Source: a bacterium (GTDB lineage Bacteria; Bacillota; Bacilli; Lactobacillales; Streptococcaceae). From it: a DNA stretch of 64,000 bases. Both the position numbers and the translations under genes were made by a program. The stretch lies in assembly GCA_905221385.1 (NCBI GenBank), contig CAJNCV010000001.1:186001-250000 (forward strand), written 5' to 3'. This document shows, piece by piece, positions 38,050-46,525 of this stretch (within the stretch, counting starts at the first letter, position 1; each line of letters opens with the position of its first letter). The notes below the pieces were generated by a model that was not told the DNA's origin, did no database searches, and was given only the letters and a program-made list of their open reading frames with translations.

Positions 38050-38763
38050 ATGGTAGAGTCTTACAGTAAAAATGCCAACCATAACATGCGTCGTCCCGTC
38101 GTCAAGGAAGACATCGTAGAACTCATGCGCCAGCGTCAAAAGCAGGTGACAGGCTCCCTGAAAGAATTGGAGACCTTCGCTCGTAAGGAAAACATTCCCA
38201 TTATTCCCCATGAAACGGTCGCGTATTTTCGATTTCTCATGGAAACTATGCAACCCAAGAACATTTTGGAAATTGGGACGGCAATTGGTTTTTCAGCACT
38301 CTTGATGGCGGAACATGCGCCAGATGCCAAGATTACAACCATTGACCGTAATCCTGAGATGATAGGCTTTGCCAAGGAAAACTTTGCCCAGTTTGACAGT
38401 CGTAAGCAAATCACTCTTTTAGAGGGGGACGCAGTCGATGTCCTATCAACCTTGACAGAAACCTATGATTTTGTCTTTATGGATTCGGCCAAGTCCAAAT
38501 ACATCGTCTTTCTGCCTGAAATCCTCAAGCACTTGGAAGTCGGTGGAGTAGTGGTCTTGGATGATATTTTCCAAGGAGGAGATGTTGCCAAGGACATCAC
38601 GGAAGTCCGCCGTGGTCAACGAACCATTTACCGTGGTTTGCAAAGACTTTTCGACGCAACTTTAGACAATCCAGGTCTAACAGCAACTCTAGTTCCGCTC
38701 GGGGATGGGATTCTCATGCTACGAAAGAATGTGGAAAATGTAACTTTGCCAGAAATGAAATAA
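38050..38763 (+). CDS. O-methyltransferase family 3 protein
   Basis: A 237-residue SAM-dependent O-methyltransferase of the YrrM/catechol type: ILEIGTAIGFSALLMA (SAM loop), TIDRNPEM, and DFVFMDSAKSKY with the metal-binding Asp. YrrM (TrmR) of B. subtilis methylates ho5U34 in tRNA, and a U32 (TrhP1-like) protein is encoded at 15944, so TrmR activity is an attractive possibility but not proven. The start ATG 38050 is one base after pepF, implying coupling. Confidence 0.87.
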   Translation: MVESYSKNANHNMRRPVVKEDIVELMRQRQKQVTGSLKELETFARKENIPIIPHETVAYFRFLMETMQPKNILEIGTAIGFSALLMAEHAPDAKITTIDRNPEMIGFAKENFAQFDSRKQITLLEGDAVDVLSTLTETYDFVFMDSAKSKYIVFLPEILKHLEVGGVVVLDDIFQGGDVAKDITEVRRGQRTIYRGLQRLFDATLDNPGLTATLVPLGDGILMLRKNVENVTLPEMK

Positions 38764-38775
38764 ATAAAAAAATAG

Positions 38776-38781
38776 TACAAT
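38776..38781 (+). promoter_or_regulatory. Possible weak promoter of the recombinase gene
   Basis: TACAAT gives a predicted start near 38788, inside the left arm of the hairpin that covers the ribosome binding site. No good -35 (TTGCCA is 24 bp away). Confidence 0.4.
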
Positions 38782-38811
38782 CCTCCTGTATCAAGTAACA
38801 GGAGGATTTTT
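38779..38811 (+). terminator. Terminator hairpin that also hides the recombinase RBS
   Basis: An 11-bp perfect stem AATCCTCCTGT / ACAGGAGGATT (38779-38789 with 38798-38808), 8-base loop, T5, directly before the ATG at 38812. The right arm contains AGGAGG, the only ribosome binding site of the recombinase. It can thus end the pepF transcript and block translation from read-through RNA. Confidence 0.82.
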
Positions 38812-39435
38812 ATGTCTCAAAACATCATCAATATCGGCTATGCACGCGTTTCAACCCATAAGCAAGATTTGGGCTTAGAGGTGCAAATCGAAGCTCTCAA
38901 GCATTGTGACCAGCTTTTTATCGAGTGTGAATCTGGTTCAAATAATGCACGCTCAGAGCTCGAAAAGGCTCTAAAATTGGCTCAAACGCTTTCGAAAAAA
39001 GGAATGCAAGTCACTTTCACCATCTACAAGCTTGATAGGCTCACCCGCTCCATGTTTAAATTGCTGAAAATAATCGAGCAGCTCAACGAACATCAAATCC
39101 AGCTCATCAGCCTGTATGAAAAGCTGGAAACCGATTCGCTCATTGGTAGGTTACTTTGTATGATTTTAGGATTTGTGGCAGAAAGTGAGCTGGAAAACTT
39201 GCGATTTCGTACCCGTGAAGGTCTTCGTAAAGCTAAGGAAAAAGGTGTCAAACTAGGTGCTAAGCGAATTTCGAAAGAGAAGGAGAAGAGAATTATTCAG
39301 CAGTATTTGGCAGGTGGATTAAGCATAAGAAAAATTGCAAAAGCAGAACGAATTTCGACCTCAACTATCTATAAAGTCTTGGAACGCAACGATGTGGCGA
39401 ATAATCGCAAAAAAGTTTCGCAAAATTCTTGCTAA
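38812..39435 (+). CDS. Serine recombinase (resolvase/invertase family)
   Basis: A 207-residue small serine recombinase. Ser14 in IGYARVSTHKQ is the expected nucleophile; the arginines of YKLDRLTRS (about 76-79) complete the site. A long E-helix region (GFVAESELENLRFRTREGL) is followed by a C-terminal helix-turn-helix (GLSIRKIAKAERISTSTIYKVL, residues about 164-186). Size and layout match Hin/Gin/res-type enzymes, not large phage integrases. It lies immediately upstream of two inverted 28-bp palindromic sites and an LPXTG gene, so DNA inversion is the likely role. Its translation start is covered by a hairpin. Confidence 0.92.
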   Translation: MSQNIINIGYARVSTHKQDLGLEVQIEALKHCDQLFIECESGSNNARSELEKALKLAQTLSKKGMQVTFTIYKLDRLTRSMFKLLKIIEQLNEHQIQLISLYEKLETDSLIGRLLCMILGFVAESELENLRFRTREGLRKAKEKGVKLGAKRISKEKEKRIIQQYLAGGLSIRKIAKAERISTSTIYKVLERNDVANNRKKVSQNSC

Positions 39436-39457
39436 AAACAAGACAAAATGCTACAAT
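39429..39457 (+). promoter_or_regulatory. Promoter reading into the candidate invertible segment
   Basis: TTGCTA (39429-39434), 17 bp, TACAAT (39452-39457) with a TGC extension. It overlaps the recombinase stop codon and fires rightward through the segment toward the LPXTG gene; predicted start near 39464. Confidence 0.62.
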
Positions 39458-39471
39458 GAGAGTGTAAATTT

Positions 39472-39499
39472 GTTTCGATTAACGACCGTTTAGAGAAAC
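39472..39499 (+). repeat. Left recombination site (candidate), 28 bp
   Basis: GTTTC..TAACG-AC-CGTTTA..GAAAC: an imperfect palindrome with a central AC. Its reverse partner is at 39589. The invariant core is AACGACCGTT (39481-39490). Confidence 0.72.
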
Positions 39500-39588
39500 A
39501 TTCAGAATAATAATGTGAATATTTCAGAAAATACGAATTTAACAAGGTTTTGAGCCTGTGTTGGATTGGTATTTTTTGTTTTTTAAGT
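39500..39588. other. Candidate invertible segment
   Basis: 89 bp between the sites. On the plus strand AACAAGG..CCTGTGTT (39541-39562) forms a weak stem, followed after about 9 bases by T6 and T6 runs, resembling a poor terminator that would vanish on inversion. Inversion would instead place a weak TTGTTA-18-TATTCA promoter toward the LPXTG gene. Which state is ON cannot be decided by eye. Confidence 0.5.
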
Positions 39589-39616
39589 GTATCGTTTAAC
39601 GGTCGTTACGCGATAC
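39589..39616 (-). repeat. Right recombination site (candidate), 28 bp, inverted
   Basis: GTATCG..TAACG-GT-CGTTA..CGATAC; the core AACGGTCGTT (39598-39607) is the exact complement of the left core. 19 of 28 positions match the left site when inverted, symmetrically placed around the 2-bp centre. Confidence 0.72.
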
Positions 39617-39632
39617 ACCAAAACCCTTGTCA

Positions 39633-39696
39633 CTCAAGTGGTTGAGGAGAACTTTACGAAATACTAAATCAAAAAATTAGGCTTTTTGTAGTATTT
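39633..39696 (+). other. Leader hairpins before the LPXTG gene
   Basis: CTCAA-gtgg-TTGAG (39633-39646) and a longer stem AAATACTA / TAGTATTT (39659-39696) with CAAAAA/TTTTTG nested inside. They lie outside the invertible part, in the 5' leader of the surface protein gene. Confidence 0.55.
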
Positions 39697-39738
39697 GCAT
39701 ACCTTAAAAAGTAATTTTACATTCCTAAGGAGGAAATG

Positions 39739-40824
39739 ATGAAAACGAATAAAGTAACCAAACTTGGTATTTCTTTGCTTTCCGTTGCAGCTCTTGGCGT
39801 TGTTGCGCCAGCTTTGACCAATAACCCTGTTTTTGGGGTTTCTATTGTAAAAGCGGAAGAGCAGCAGAAACCGTTAAAATACCGTATTGATTACATCGGA
39901 GAATCAGGAGAAAAGGTTGCTCCGTCAGAATTTGGGGTTTTAAACCCTGGCGAAACGGTTAATATCTATAAAGATATTGAAGGTCACGAGGTAGTTTCAC
40001 GTTTTGAGTGGCTACCTGGCTATAACATGGATTATGATACATTAAGTACATATTCTGGTTTCGTGGATGGATATAACTATATGTATCTTAAATATAAGAA
40101 GTTAGATCCAGCACCAACACCAAAACCGGACCAAGGACAAGGACAAGATCCAGCTAAGCCAGACCAAGGTCAACAAGGTCAAGGTCAAAAAGATCCAGCA
40201 CCAGCACCAACTCCGAAACCAGAAGTTAAGCCAGAGACCAAACCTTCAGAAACACCAAAACCAGAAGTAAAACCGGAAACTAAACCTTCAGAAACACCAA
40301 AACCAGAAGTTAAACCGGAAACTAAACCTTCAGAAACTCCAAAACCAGAAGTAAAACCGGAAACGAGACCTTCAGAAACTCCGAAACCAGAGGTGAAACC
40401 GGAAACTAAACCTTCAGAAACTCCAAAACCAGAAGTAACACCTGAGCCTAACCCTTCAGAAACTCCGAAACCAGAAGTTAAGCCGGAAACTAATCCTTCA
40501 GAAACTCCAAAACCAGAAGTAAAACCGGTACCTAAACCTTCAGAGACACCGAAACCAGAAGTTAAGCCAGAAACTAAACCTTCAGAGACTTCAAAACCAG
40601 AAGTTAAGCCAGAGATCAAACCACAAACTGGTTTAAATAACGCTCCAACAGCTCCTATAAATCCTGTTGGGCAAGATTCAAACACTAAAGCTGACAAACC
40701 TGTTTCGAAAACCGAAACTACAGCTTTACCAAACACTGGCGAACAAAATTCAATTCTTGGATTTGCAGGCTTCCTTCTTGCAAGTCTTGGTCTAGCAGGC
40801 TTGACTTACAAAGGACGTCACTAA
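39739..40824 (+). CDS. LPXTG surface protein with proline-rich repeat stalk
   Basis: A 361-residue cell-wall anchored protein. Signal peptide to about residue 39 (VKA|EEQQ; no YSIRK motif), then a short domain of about 80 residues (LKYRIDYIGESGEKV, MucBP-like at best), a Gln/Pro linker, nine 14-residue repeats of PEVKPETKPSETPK type, and the sorting signal LPNTGEQN with a hydrophobic helix and basic tail. Two adjacent ATGs (39736, 39739) exist; the second is better spaced from AAGGAGG. The upstream DNA carries the candidate inversion switch, so expression may be phase variable. The ligand is unknown. Confidence 0.9.
   Translation: MKTNKVTKLGISLLSVAALGVVAPALTNNPVFGVSIVKAEEQQKPLKYRIDYIGESGEKVAPSEFGVLNPGETVNIYKDIEGHEVVSRFEWLPGYNMDYDTLSTYSGFVDGYNYMYLKYKKLDPAPTPKPDQGQGQDPAKPDQGQQGQGQKDPAPAPTPKPEVKPETKPSETPKPEVKPETKPSETPKPEVKPETKPSETPKPEVKPETRPSETPKPEVKPETKPSETPKPEVTPEPNPSETPKPEVKPETNPSETPKPEVKPVPKPSETPKPEVKPETKPSETSKPEVKPEIKPQTGLNNAPTAPINPVGQDSNTKADKPVSKTETTALPNTGEQNSILGFAGFLLASLGLAGLTYKGRH
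40219..40617 (+). repeat. 42-bp tandem repeats coding for PEVKPETKPSETPK
   Basis: Nine full 14-codon units plus a partial one. Units differ by a few codons (for example PETR, PEPN, PVPK), so copy number can change by recombination without frameshift. Confidence 0.9.
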
Positions 40825-40846
40825 AAAATAATACAAGACAAACAAA

Positions 40847-40875
40847 GGACTTGAACGATTGTTCAGGTTCTTTTT
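40847..40875 (+). terminator. Terminator after the LPXTG gene
   Basis: GGACTTGAAC / GTTCAGGTTC stem (two G-U pairs), 4-base loop, T5. Confidence 0.8.
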
Positions 40876-40952
40876 GGAATGACAAAAATTGAATCGTTAA
40901 AAATTTAAAAGCTACTATTTTTAGTCTTATTTAAGTTATCTGCTATAAAATA

Positions 40953-40997
40953 TGGTATAATGATTGAGTCGGTCTAGAGAAATTTTCGACCGTTTTT
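40953..40997 (+). promoter_or_regulatory. prsA promoter and 5'-terminal hairpin
   Basis: TGGTATAAT (40953-40961) predicts a start near 40968. Stem CGGTC / GACCG (40970-40974, 40988-40992), with GAAA/TTTC inside, starts 2-3 bases into the RNA and is followed by T5: an attenuator-like or stabilising 5' hairpin. The CGACCGTTT in its right arm resembles the recombination site core. Confidence 0.55.
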
Positions 40998-41013
40998 AGA
41001 AAAAGGAGTAAAC

Positions 41014-41961
41014 ATGAAGAAAAAACTATTGGCAGGAGCCATTACCTTATTATCTGTAGCGACTTTGGCTGCTTGTTCAAAAAGTTCTGAAGGAGCTGAC
41101 CTCATCAGTATGAAGGGTGATGTTATCACTGAACACCAATTTTATGAACAAGCCAAAAACAACCCAACTGCACAACAAGTCTTGCTCAATATGACGATAG
41201 AAAAAGTATTTGAAAAGCAATATGGGTCTGAAGTGACTGAACAAGAAGTAGATGATGCTGTTGCCGAAGAGCAGAAGAAATACGGTGACAGTTATCAAAA
41301 TGTTCTCTCACGTGCGGGGATGACTCCTGAGACTCGTAAAGCTCAAATTCGCACCAGCAAATTAGTTGAATTGGCAGTTAAGAAAGCAGCAGAAAATGAA
41401 TTGACTGACGAAGCTTACCAAAAAGCTTTCGAAGCTTACACACCCGATGTGACAGCACAAATCATCCGTATGGATAATGAAGACAAGGCAAAAGAAGTGC
41501 TCGAAAAAGCAAAAGCCGAGGGAGCTGACTTTGCCCAGTTGGCTAAAGACAATTCAAACGATGACAAGACAAAAGAAAATGGTGGCGAAATCACTTTTGA
41601 CTCGGCATCTACAGAACTTCCAGAACAAGTCAAGAAGGCTGCCTTTGCCTTGGATGTGAATGGGGTGTCTGACGTGATTAGAGCAACTGGTACCCAAGCT
41701 TATAGTAGCCAATTCTACATCATCAAAGTAACCAAGAAAACAGAAAAATCATCAAATCTAGATGATTACAAAGAAAAATTAAAAACCGTCATTTTGACAC
41801 AGAAACAAAACGATGCTTCCTTCGTTCAGAGTGTCATCGGAAAAGAATTCCAAGCAGCAAATATTAAAATAAAAGACCCTGCTTTCCAGAGTATTTTTGC
41901 TCAATATATTGGAAGTGGAGACTCAAGCTCAAGTTCAAGCAGCAGCTCATCAGCAGAATAA
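41014..41961 (+). CDS. prsA: PrsA foldase lipoprotein (parvulin-type)
   Basis: A 315-residue lipoprotein with lipobox LAAC (Cys21). The parvulin peptidyl-prolyl isomerase domain spans about residues 140-240 (AQLAKDNSNDDKTKENGGEI). The C-terminus is a Ser run. PrsA helps secreted proteins fold outside the membrane, including LPXTG adhesins. AAAAAGGAG precedes the ATG by 7 bases. From memory of pneumococcal genomes, prsA directly follows the O-methyltransferase gene, so the recombinase and LPXTG genes look inserted. Confidence 0.95.
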   Translation: MKKKLLAGAITLLSVATLAACSKSSEGADLISMKGDVITEHQFYEQAKNNPTAQQVLLNMTIEKVFEKQYGSEVTEQEVDDAVAEEQKKYGDSYQNVLSRAGMTPETRKAQIRTSKLVELAVKKAAENELTDEAYQKAFEAYTPDVTAQIIRMDNEDKAKEVLEKAKAEGADFAQLAKDNSNDDKTKENGGEITFDSASTELPEQVKKAAFALDVNGVSDVIRATGTQAYSSQFYIIKVTKKTEKSSNLDDYKEKLKTVILTQKQNDASFVQSVIGKEFQAANIKIKDPAFQSIFAQYIGSGDSSSSSSSSSSAE

Positions 41962-41966
41962 AAAAG

Positions 41967-42002
41967 AAAAATACAAACTTTGTCTTGAAGTTTGTATTTT
42001 TT
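41967..42002 (+). terminator. Terminator after prsA
   Basis: AAAATACAAACTT / AAGTTTGTATTTT, 7-base loop, T tract. Confidence 0.9.
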
Positions 42003-42073
42003 AGCAATCAGTTTCGTCCAAATAGCAAAATTCGAAGGATTGGAGGATAAGAGTTTTTTTCTTTCTGAAAAAA

Positions 42074-42134
42074 TGGTATAATAGCAATCAAAACTAGAAA
42101 ATAAAACGGAATTGGGAACAGTTGTCTCTGTTCC
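42074..42134 (+). promoter_or_regulatory. ftsW promoter and leader hairpin
   Basis: TGGTATAAT ends at 42082. The roughly 63-base leader has GGAACAG-ttgtct-CTGTTCC (42115-42134). No T run follows, so it is not a terminator. Confidence 0.6.
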
Positions 42135-42151
42135 TATTAGAATGGTGACAT

Positions 42152-43375
42152 ATGAAAATTAGTAAAAGGCACCTATTGAATTATTCCATTTTGATTCCTT
42201 ATTTCCTTTTATCGATTTTGGGTCTAATCGTCGTTTACTCAACAACGAGTGCTACCTTGATTCAAGAAGGGAAGAGCGCTCTTCAGTTAGCTCGAAACCA
42301 AGGAATGTTTTGGATAATCAGTTTGTTTTTGATTGCCTTAATTTATAAACTGAAACTTAATTTTTTAAGAAATGAACGCTTGATTTTTATCGTTATGTTT
42401 GTGGAGATGATTCTCTTGGCTTTGGCGCGGTTAATTGGTACCCCAATCAATGGTGCCTATGGTTGGATTTCTGTAGGGCCAGTGACGATTCAACCCGCAG
42501 AGTACCTAAAGATTATCATTATTTGGTACCTAGCCCATCGATTTTCAAAGCAACAAGATGAGATAGCGGTCTATGATTTCCAAGTCTTGACCCAGAATCA
42601 ATGGCTACCTCGTGCTTTTAATGACTGGCGTTTTGTTTTGTTGATTTTGATAGGTAGTTTGGGAATTTTCCCAGATTTGGGAAATGCGACTATCTTGGTG
42701 ATGGTATCACTGATTATGTATACAGTCAGTGGGATTGCCTACCGTTGGTTTTCAACTTTCCTAGCTCTTTTGGCAGGTAGTTCGATTCTAGTCTTGTCTG
42801 TCATTCGCTTTGTTGGGGTTGAAAAGTTTTCTCAAATTCCGGTATTTGGTTACGTTGCCAAACGTTTCAGTGCCTTCTTTAATCCTTTTAATGACTTGGC
42901 AGGCGCAGGACACCAGCTTGCAAATTCTTACTATGCCATGGTGAATGGTGGCTGGTTTGGACTTGGATTAGGAAATTCCATCGAAAAGCGTGGTTATTTG
43001 CCAGAAGCTCACACAGATTTCGTCTTTTCGATTGTCATCGAGGAGTTTGGATTTGTAGGAGCGAGCATGATTTTGGCACTCCTTTTCTTCTTGATTTTGC
43101 GAATCATTCTAGTTGGTATTCGAGCTAAGGATCCCTTTAACTCTATGGTTGCTATCGGTGTCGGGGGGATGATTCTGGTTCAGGTCTTTGTCAATATTGG
43201 TGGGATTTCAGGGTTGATTCCTTCTACAGGGGTAACCTTCCCCTTCCTTTCACAAGGGGGAAATAGTCTCCTAGTCTTATCTGTAGCCATTGCCTTTGTA
43301 TTAAATATCGATGCTAGTGAAAAACGTGCCAAACTTATCAGAGAATATGAAAGTCAAACCTCTGAGATGTTGTAA
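42152..43375 (+). CDS. ftsW: FtsW, septal peptidoglycan glycosyltransferase
   Basis: A 407-residue SEDS protein with ten predicted helices. Family motifs: the catalytic-loop segment [18 protein letters not shown] and [19 protein letters not shown]. It polymerises lipid II with its cognate class B PBP at the division site. Only a weak GGTG ribosome binding site precedes the ATG. ppc follows after 23 bp. Confidence 0.95.
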   Translation: MKISKRHLLNYSILIPYFLLSILGLIVVYSTTSATLIQEGKSALQLARNQGMFWIISLFLIALIYKLKLNFLRNERLIFIVMFVEMILLALARLIGTPINGAYGWISVGPVTIQPAEYLKIIIIWYLAHRFSKQQDEIAVYDFQVLTQNQWLPRAFNDWRFVLLILIGSLGIFPDLGNATILVMVSLIMYTVSGIAYRWFSTFLALLAGSSILVLSVIRFVGVEKFSQIPVFGYVAKRFSAFFNPFNDLAGAGHQLANSYYAMVNGGWFGLGLGNSIEKRGYLPEAHTDFVFSIVIEEFGFVGASMILALLFFLILRIILVGIRAKDPFNSMVAIGVGGMILVQVFVNIGGISGLIPSTGVTFPFLSQGGNSLLVLSVAIAFVLNIDASEKRAKLIREYESQTSEML

Positions 43376-43398
43376 GGGTTGTATGGAAAGGAAAGTAT

Positions 43399-46095
43399 AT
43401 GTCTCTTCAAAAATTAGAAAACTATAGAAATAAAGCCGTCGTCCAAGAAGAAGTCTTGATTTTGACTGAGCTGTTAGAAGATATCACAAAAAATATGCTG
43501 GCACCAGAAACCTTTGAAAAGATTATCCAGTTGAAAGAATTATCAACAAGTGAGAATTATCAAGGGCTCAATGACCTAGTGACCAGCCTTTCAAATGAAG
43601 AAATGATTTACATTTCTCGCTATTTCTCCATTCTTCCACTTTTGATTAATATCTCTGAGGATGTGGACTTAGCCTATGAGATCAATCACCAAAATAATCT
43701 GAATCAAGACTATCTAGGAAAACTATCTACAACAATTAAAATGGTAGCTGAGAAAGAAAATGCAGCTGAAATTTTAGAAAAGTTAAATGTGGTTCCTGTC
43801 TTAACTGCCCATCCAACGCAAGTACAACGTAAGAGTATGCTGGATTTGACCAACCATATCCACACTCTCTTACGTAAGTACCGTGATGTCAAACTCGGCT
43901 TGATTAATAAAGAAAAATGGAACATGGATCTCCGTCGTTACATTGAAATTATCATGCAAACGGACATGATTCGTGAGAAGAAGTTGAAAGTAACTAACGA
44001 AATCACGAACGTGATGGAGTACTATCAAAGTTCCTTCCTGAATGCTGTGCCACGTTTGACAGCTGAGTATAAAAAATTAGCTAAAGAACAAGGTATCGAG
44101 CTTCAGCATCCAAAACCAATTACAATGGGGATGTGGATCGGAGGAGACCGTGATGGAAATCCTTTCGTAACAGCGGAAACTCTAAACAAATCAGCCTTGA
44201 CTCAGTGCGAAGTTATCATGAACTACTATGATGAAAAGATTTACAATCTTTATCGTGAATTTTCACTTTCAACCAGCATCGTAAATGTCAGCGACAAGGT
44301 CCGTGAGATGGCGCTGAAGTCTCAGGACAACTCGATTTATCGTGAAAAAGAACTCTATCGTAGAGCACTCTTTGACATCCAAGCCAAGATGCAGGCAACC
44401 AAGGCTTATTTGATTGAAGATAAGGATATTCAACCTAGGTATGCCACTGCAGACGAATTCTATCAAGATTTGTTGGCTATTCGTGACTCTCTATTAGAGA
44501 ACAAAGGTGAATACCTGATTTCAGGAGAATTTGTTGAGTTGATGCAAGCCGTTGAAATCTTTGGCTTCTATCTTGCCTCTATCGATATGCGCCAAGATTC
44601 TAGTGTTCATGAAGCTTGTGTGGCTGAATTACTAGCATCTGCTGGCATCAACGACCACTATAGCGATCTGTCTGAAGACGAAAAATGCGCCCTCCTCTTA
44701 AAAGAGTTGGAAGAAGACCCTCGTATCCTCTCAGCGACTCATGCTGAAAAGTCAGAACTGCTTGAAAAAGAACTCTCTATCTTTAAAGCTGCTCGCAAGT
44801 TGAAGGATAAACTGGGTGAAAACGTCATTCGTCAAACCATCATTTCTCATGCAACTAGCGTGTCTGATATGCTCGAACTAGCCATCATGCTCAAGGAAGT
44901 CGGCTTGGTAGATGCTCAAAAAGCCCGCGTTCAGATTGTTCCCCTCTTTGAAACGATCGAGGACTTAGATCACTCAGAAGAGACTATGAGAAGATATTTC
45001 TCTCTTCCTTTGGCTAAAAAATGGATTGCTTCAAAAGACAACTACCAAGAAATCATGCTTGGCTATTCTGATAGTAACAAGGACGGTGGTTACCTGTCAT
45101 CATGTTGGACCCTCTACAAGGCGCAACAACAACTAACTGCTATCGGTGATGAATTTGGCGTTAAAGTAACCTTCTTCCACGGTCGTGGTGGTACTGTGGG
45201 TCGTGGTGGTGGTCCAACTTATGAAGCCATCACATCTCAACCGCTCAAGTCTATCAAGGACCGTATTCGTCTGACTGAGCAGGGAGAAGTGATTGGAAAC
45301 AAATACGGAAACAAAGATGCTGCCTATTATAACCTTGAAATGTTGGTTTCTGCAGCCATTAACCGTATGATTACCAAGAAGAAGAGTGATACCAATACAT
45401 CAAATCGTTACGAAGCTATCATGGATCAAGTAGTGGACCGTAGCTACGATATCTACCGTGATTTGGTCTTTGGAAATGAACATTTCTATGACTATTTCTT
45501 TGAATCAAGTCCAATCAAGGCTATTTCAAGCTTCAATATCGGTTCGCGTCCAGCAGCTCGTAAGACCATCACTGAAATTGGCGGTTTGCGTGCCATTCCT
45601 TGGGTCTTCTCATGGTCACAAAGCCGTGTCATGTTCCCTGGATGGTACGGAGTGGGATCAAGCTTCAAAGAGTTTATTGATCAAGATCCTGATAATATTG
45701 AGATCCTCCGTGACATGTACCAAAACTGGCCTTTCTTCCAATCTCTGCTCTCTAATGTGGACATGGTCTTGTCTAAGTCTAATATGAACATTGCTTTTGA
45801 ATATGCCAAGCTCTGTGAAGACGAAGAAGTACAAGCTATCTACTACACTATTTTAGATGAATGGCAGTTGACTAAGGACGTTATTTTAGCTATCGAAGGT
45901 TATGACGAACTCTTGGCAGAAAACTCTTACCTTAAAGACAGTTTAAACTATCGTATGCCTTACTTTAATATCCTTAACTACATCCAGTTGGAGTTGATCA
46001 AACGTCAACGTCGCGGCGAATTGTCGGCAGACGAAGAAAAACTGATCCATACAACTATCAACGGAATTGCAACAGGTTTGCGTAATTCAGGCTGA
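43399..46095 (+). CDS. ppc: Phosphoenolpyruvate carboxylase
   Basis: An 898-residue PEPC, full length. It makes oxaloacetate from PEP and bicarbonate, the main anaplerotic route in streptococci lacking a full TCA cycle. Catalytic signatures: [13 protein letters not shown] (His), [21 protein letters not shown], and [20 protein letters not shown] precedes the ATG. It is followed by a terminator. Confidence 0.97.
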   Translation: MSLQKLENYRNKAVVQEEVLILTELLEDITKNMLAPETFEKIIQLKELSTSENYQGLNDLVTSLSNEEMIYISRYFSILPLLINISEDVDLAYEINHQNNLNQDYLGKLSTTIKMVAEKENAAEILEKLNVVPVLTAHPTQVQRKSMLDLTNHIHTLLRKYRDVKLGLINKEKWNMDLRRYIEIIMQTDMIREKKLKVTNEITNVMEYYQSSFLNAVPRLTAEYKKLAKEQGIELQHPKPITMGMWIGGDRDGNPFVTAETLNKSALTQCEVIMNYYDEKIYNLYREFSLSTSIVNVSDKVREMALKSQDNSIYREKELYRRALFDIQAKMQATKAYLIEDKDIQPRYATADEFYQDLLAIRDSLLENKGEYLISGEFVELMQAVEIFGFYLASIDMRQDSSVHEACVAELLASAGINDHYSDLSEDEKCALLLKELEEDPRILSATHAEKSELLEKELSIFKAARKLKDKLGENVIRQTIISHATSVSDMLELAIMLKEVGLVDAQKARVQIVPLFETIEDLDHSEETMRRYFSLPLAKKWIASKDNYQEIMLGYSDSNKDGGYLSSCWTLYKAQQQLTAIGDEFGVKVTFFHGRGGTVGRGGGPTYEAITSQPLKSIKDRIRLTEQGEVIGNKYGNKDAAYYNLEMLVSAAINRMITKKKSDTNTSNRYEAIMDQVVDRSYDIYRDLVFGNEHFYDYFFESSPIKAISSFNIGSRPAARKTITEIGGLRAIPWVFSWSQSRVMFPGWYGVGSSFKEFIDQDPDNIEILRDMYQNWPFFQSLLSNVDMVLSKSNMNIAFEYAKLCEDEEVQAIYYTILDEWQLTKDVILAIEGYDELLAENSYLKDSLNYRMPYFNILNYIQLELIKRQRRGELSADEEKLIHTTINGIATGLRNSG

Positions 46096-46103
46096 TATTC
46101 TAC

Positions 46104-46135
46104 AAACTTCCTCTTTTTTCAAGGGGAAGTTTTTG
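46104..46135 (+). terminator. Terminator after ppc
   Basis: AAACTTCCTC pairs with GGGGAAGTTT (one G-U), then T tail. Confidence 0.78.
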
Positions 46136-46163
46136 AATTGTTTAAAAAATTCTAAAAATAAGC

Positions 46164-46432
46164 TTGACAAGTAGTTGAAAAATGGTATAATTTAAACATT
46201 CAGAAAGTAATCATTGAAGTTTTTTAGAGAGTCTGTGGTTGGTGGAAACAGATAGATGAAAGTGACGAAATTGGGCTGAATGTACTTAAGAATCTGAAAT
46301 CATAAAAATTCGGTGAGCACACCTTACAGTGCAACTCGTTATTGCGAGAAAGAGCGATAGGGATATTCCCTATAATTGAGGTGGCACCGCGCATCGACGT
46401 CCTCACACAAGTTTTTTGTGTGAGGACTTTTT
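46164..46432 (+). promoter_or_regulatory. Tryptophan T-box riboswitch with promoter
   Basis: Promoter TTGACA (46164)-16 bp-TATAAT (46186-46191). Stem I has AGAGAGTCTGTGGTTGGTGG and a specifier UGG at 46272-46274 (GAAATTGGGCTGAA), reading tryptophan. The T-box GAGGTGGCACCGCG (46378-46391) is intact, followed by the terminator GTCCTCACACAA / TTGTGTGAGGAC and T5. Uncharged tRNA-Trp would antiterminate and turn on trpXYZ. Confidence 0.92.
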
Positions 46433-46525
46433 CTATGGGGAGGAAAGATATTGGAATTTAAACGATGGCATCACTTGATGATGTGATTTAAAAAGTTAAG
46501 GTAAAAGAATTAAGGAGAAAGAAAA

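Noticed and set aside
39532..39539. TACGAATT in the invertible segment as a competence cin-box
   Set aside because: Seven of eight bases match but there is no T-rich -25 context and it would move with inversion; probably chance.
40185..40736. 183-codon frame antisense to the LPXTG repeat region
   Set aside because: A shadow of the 42-bp repeats on the other strand, with Gly/Ser/Val periodicity and no start signals.
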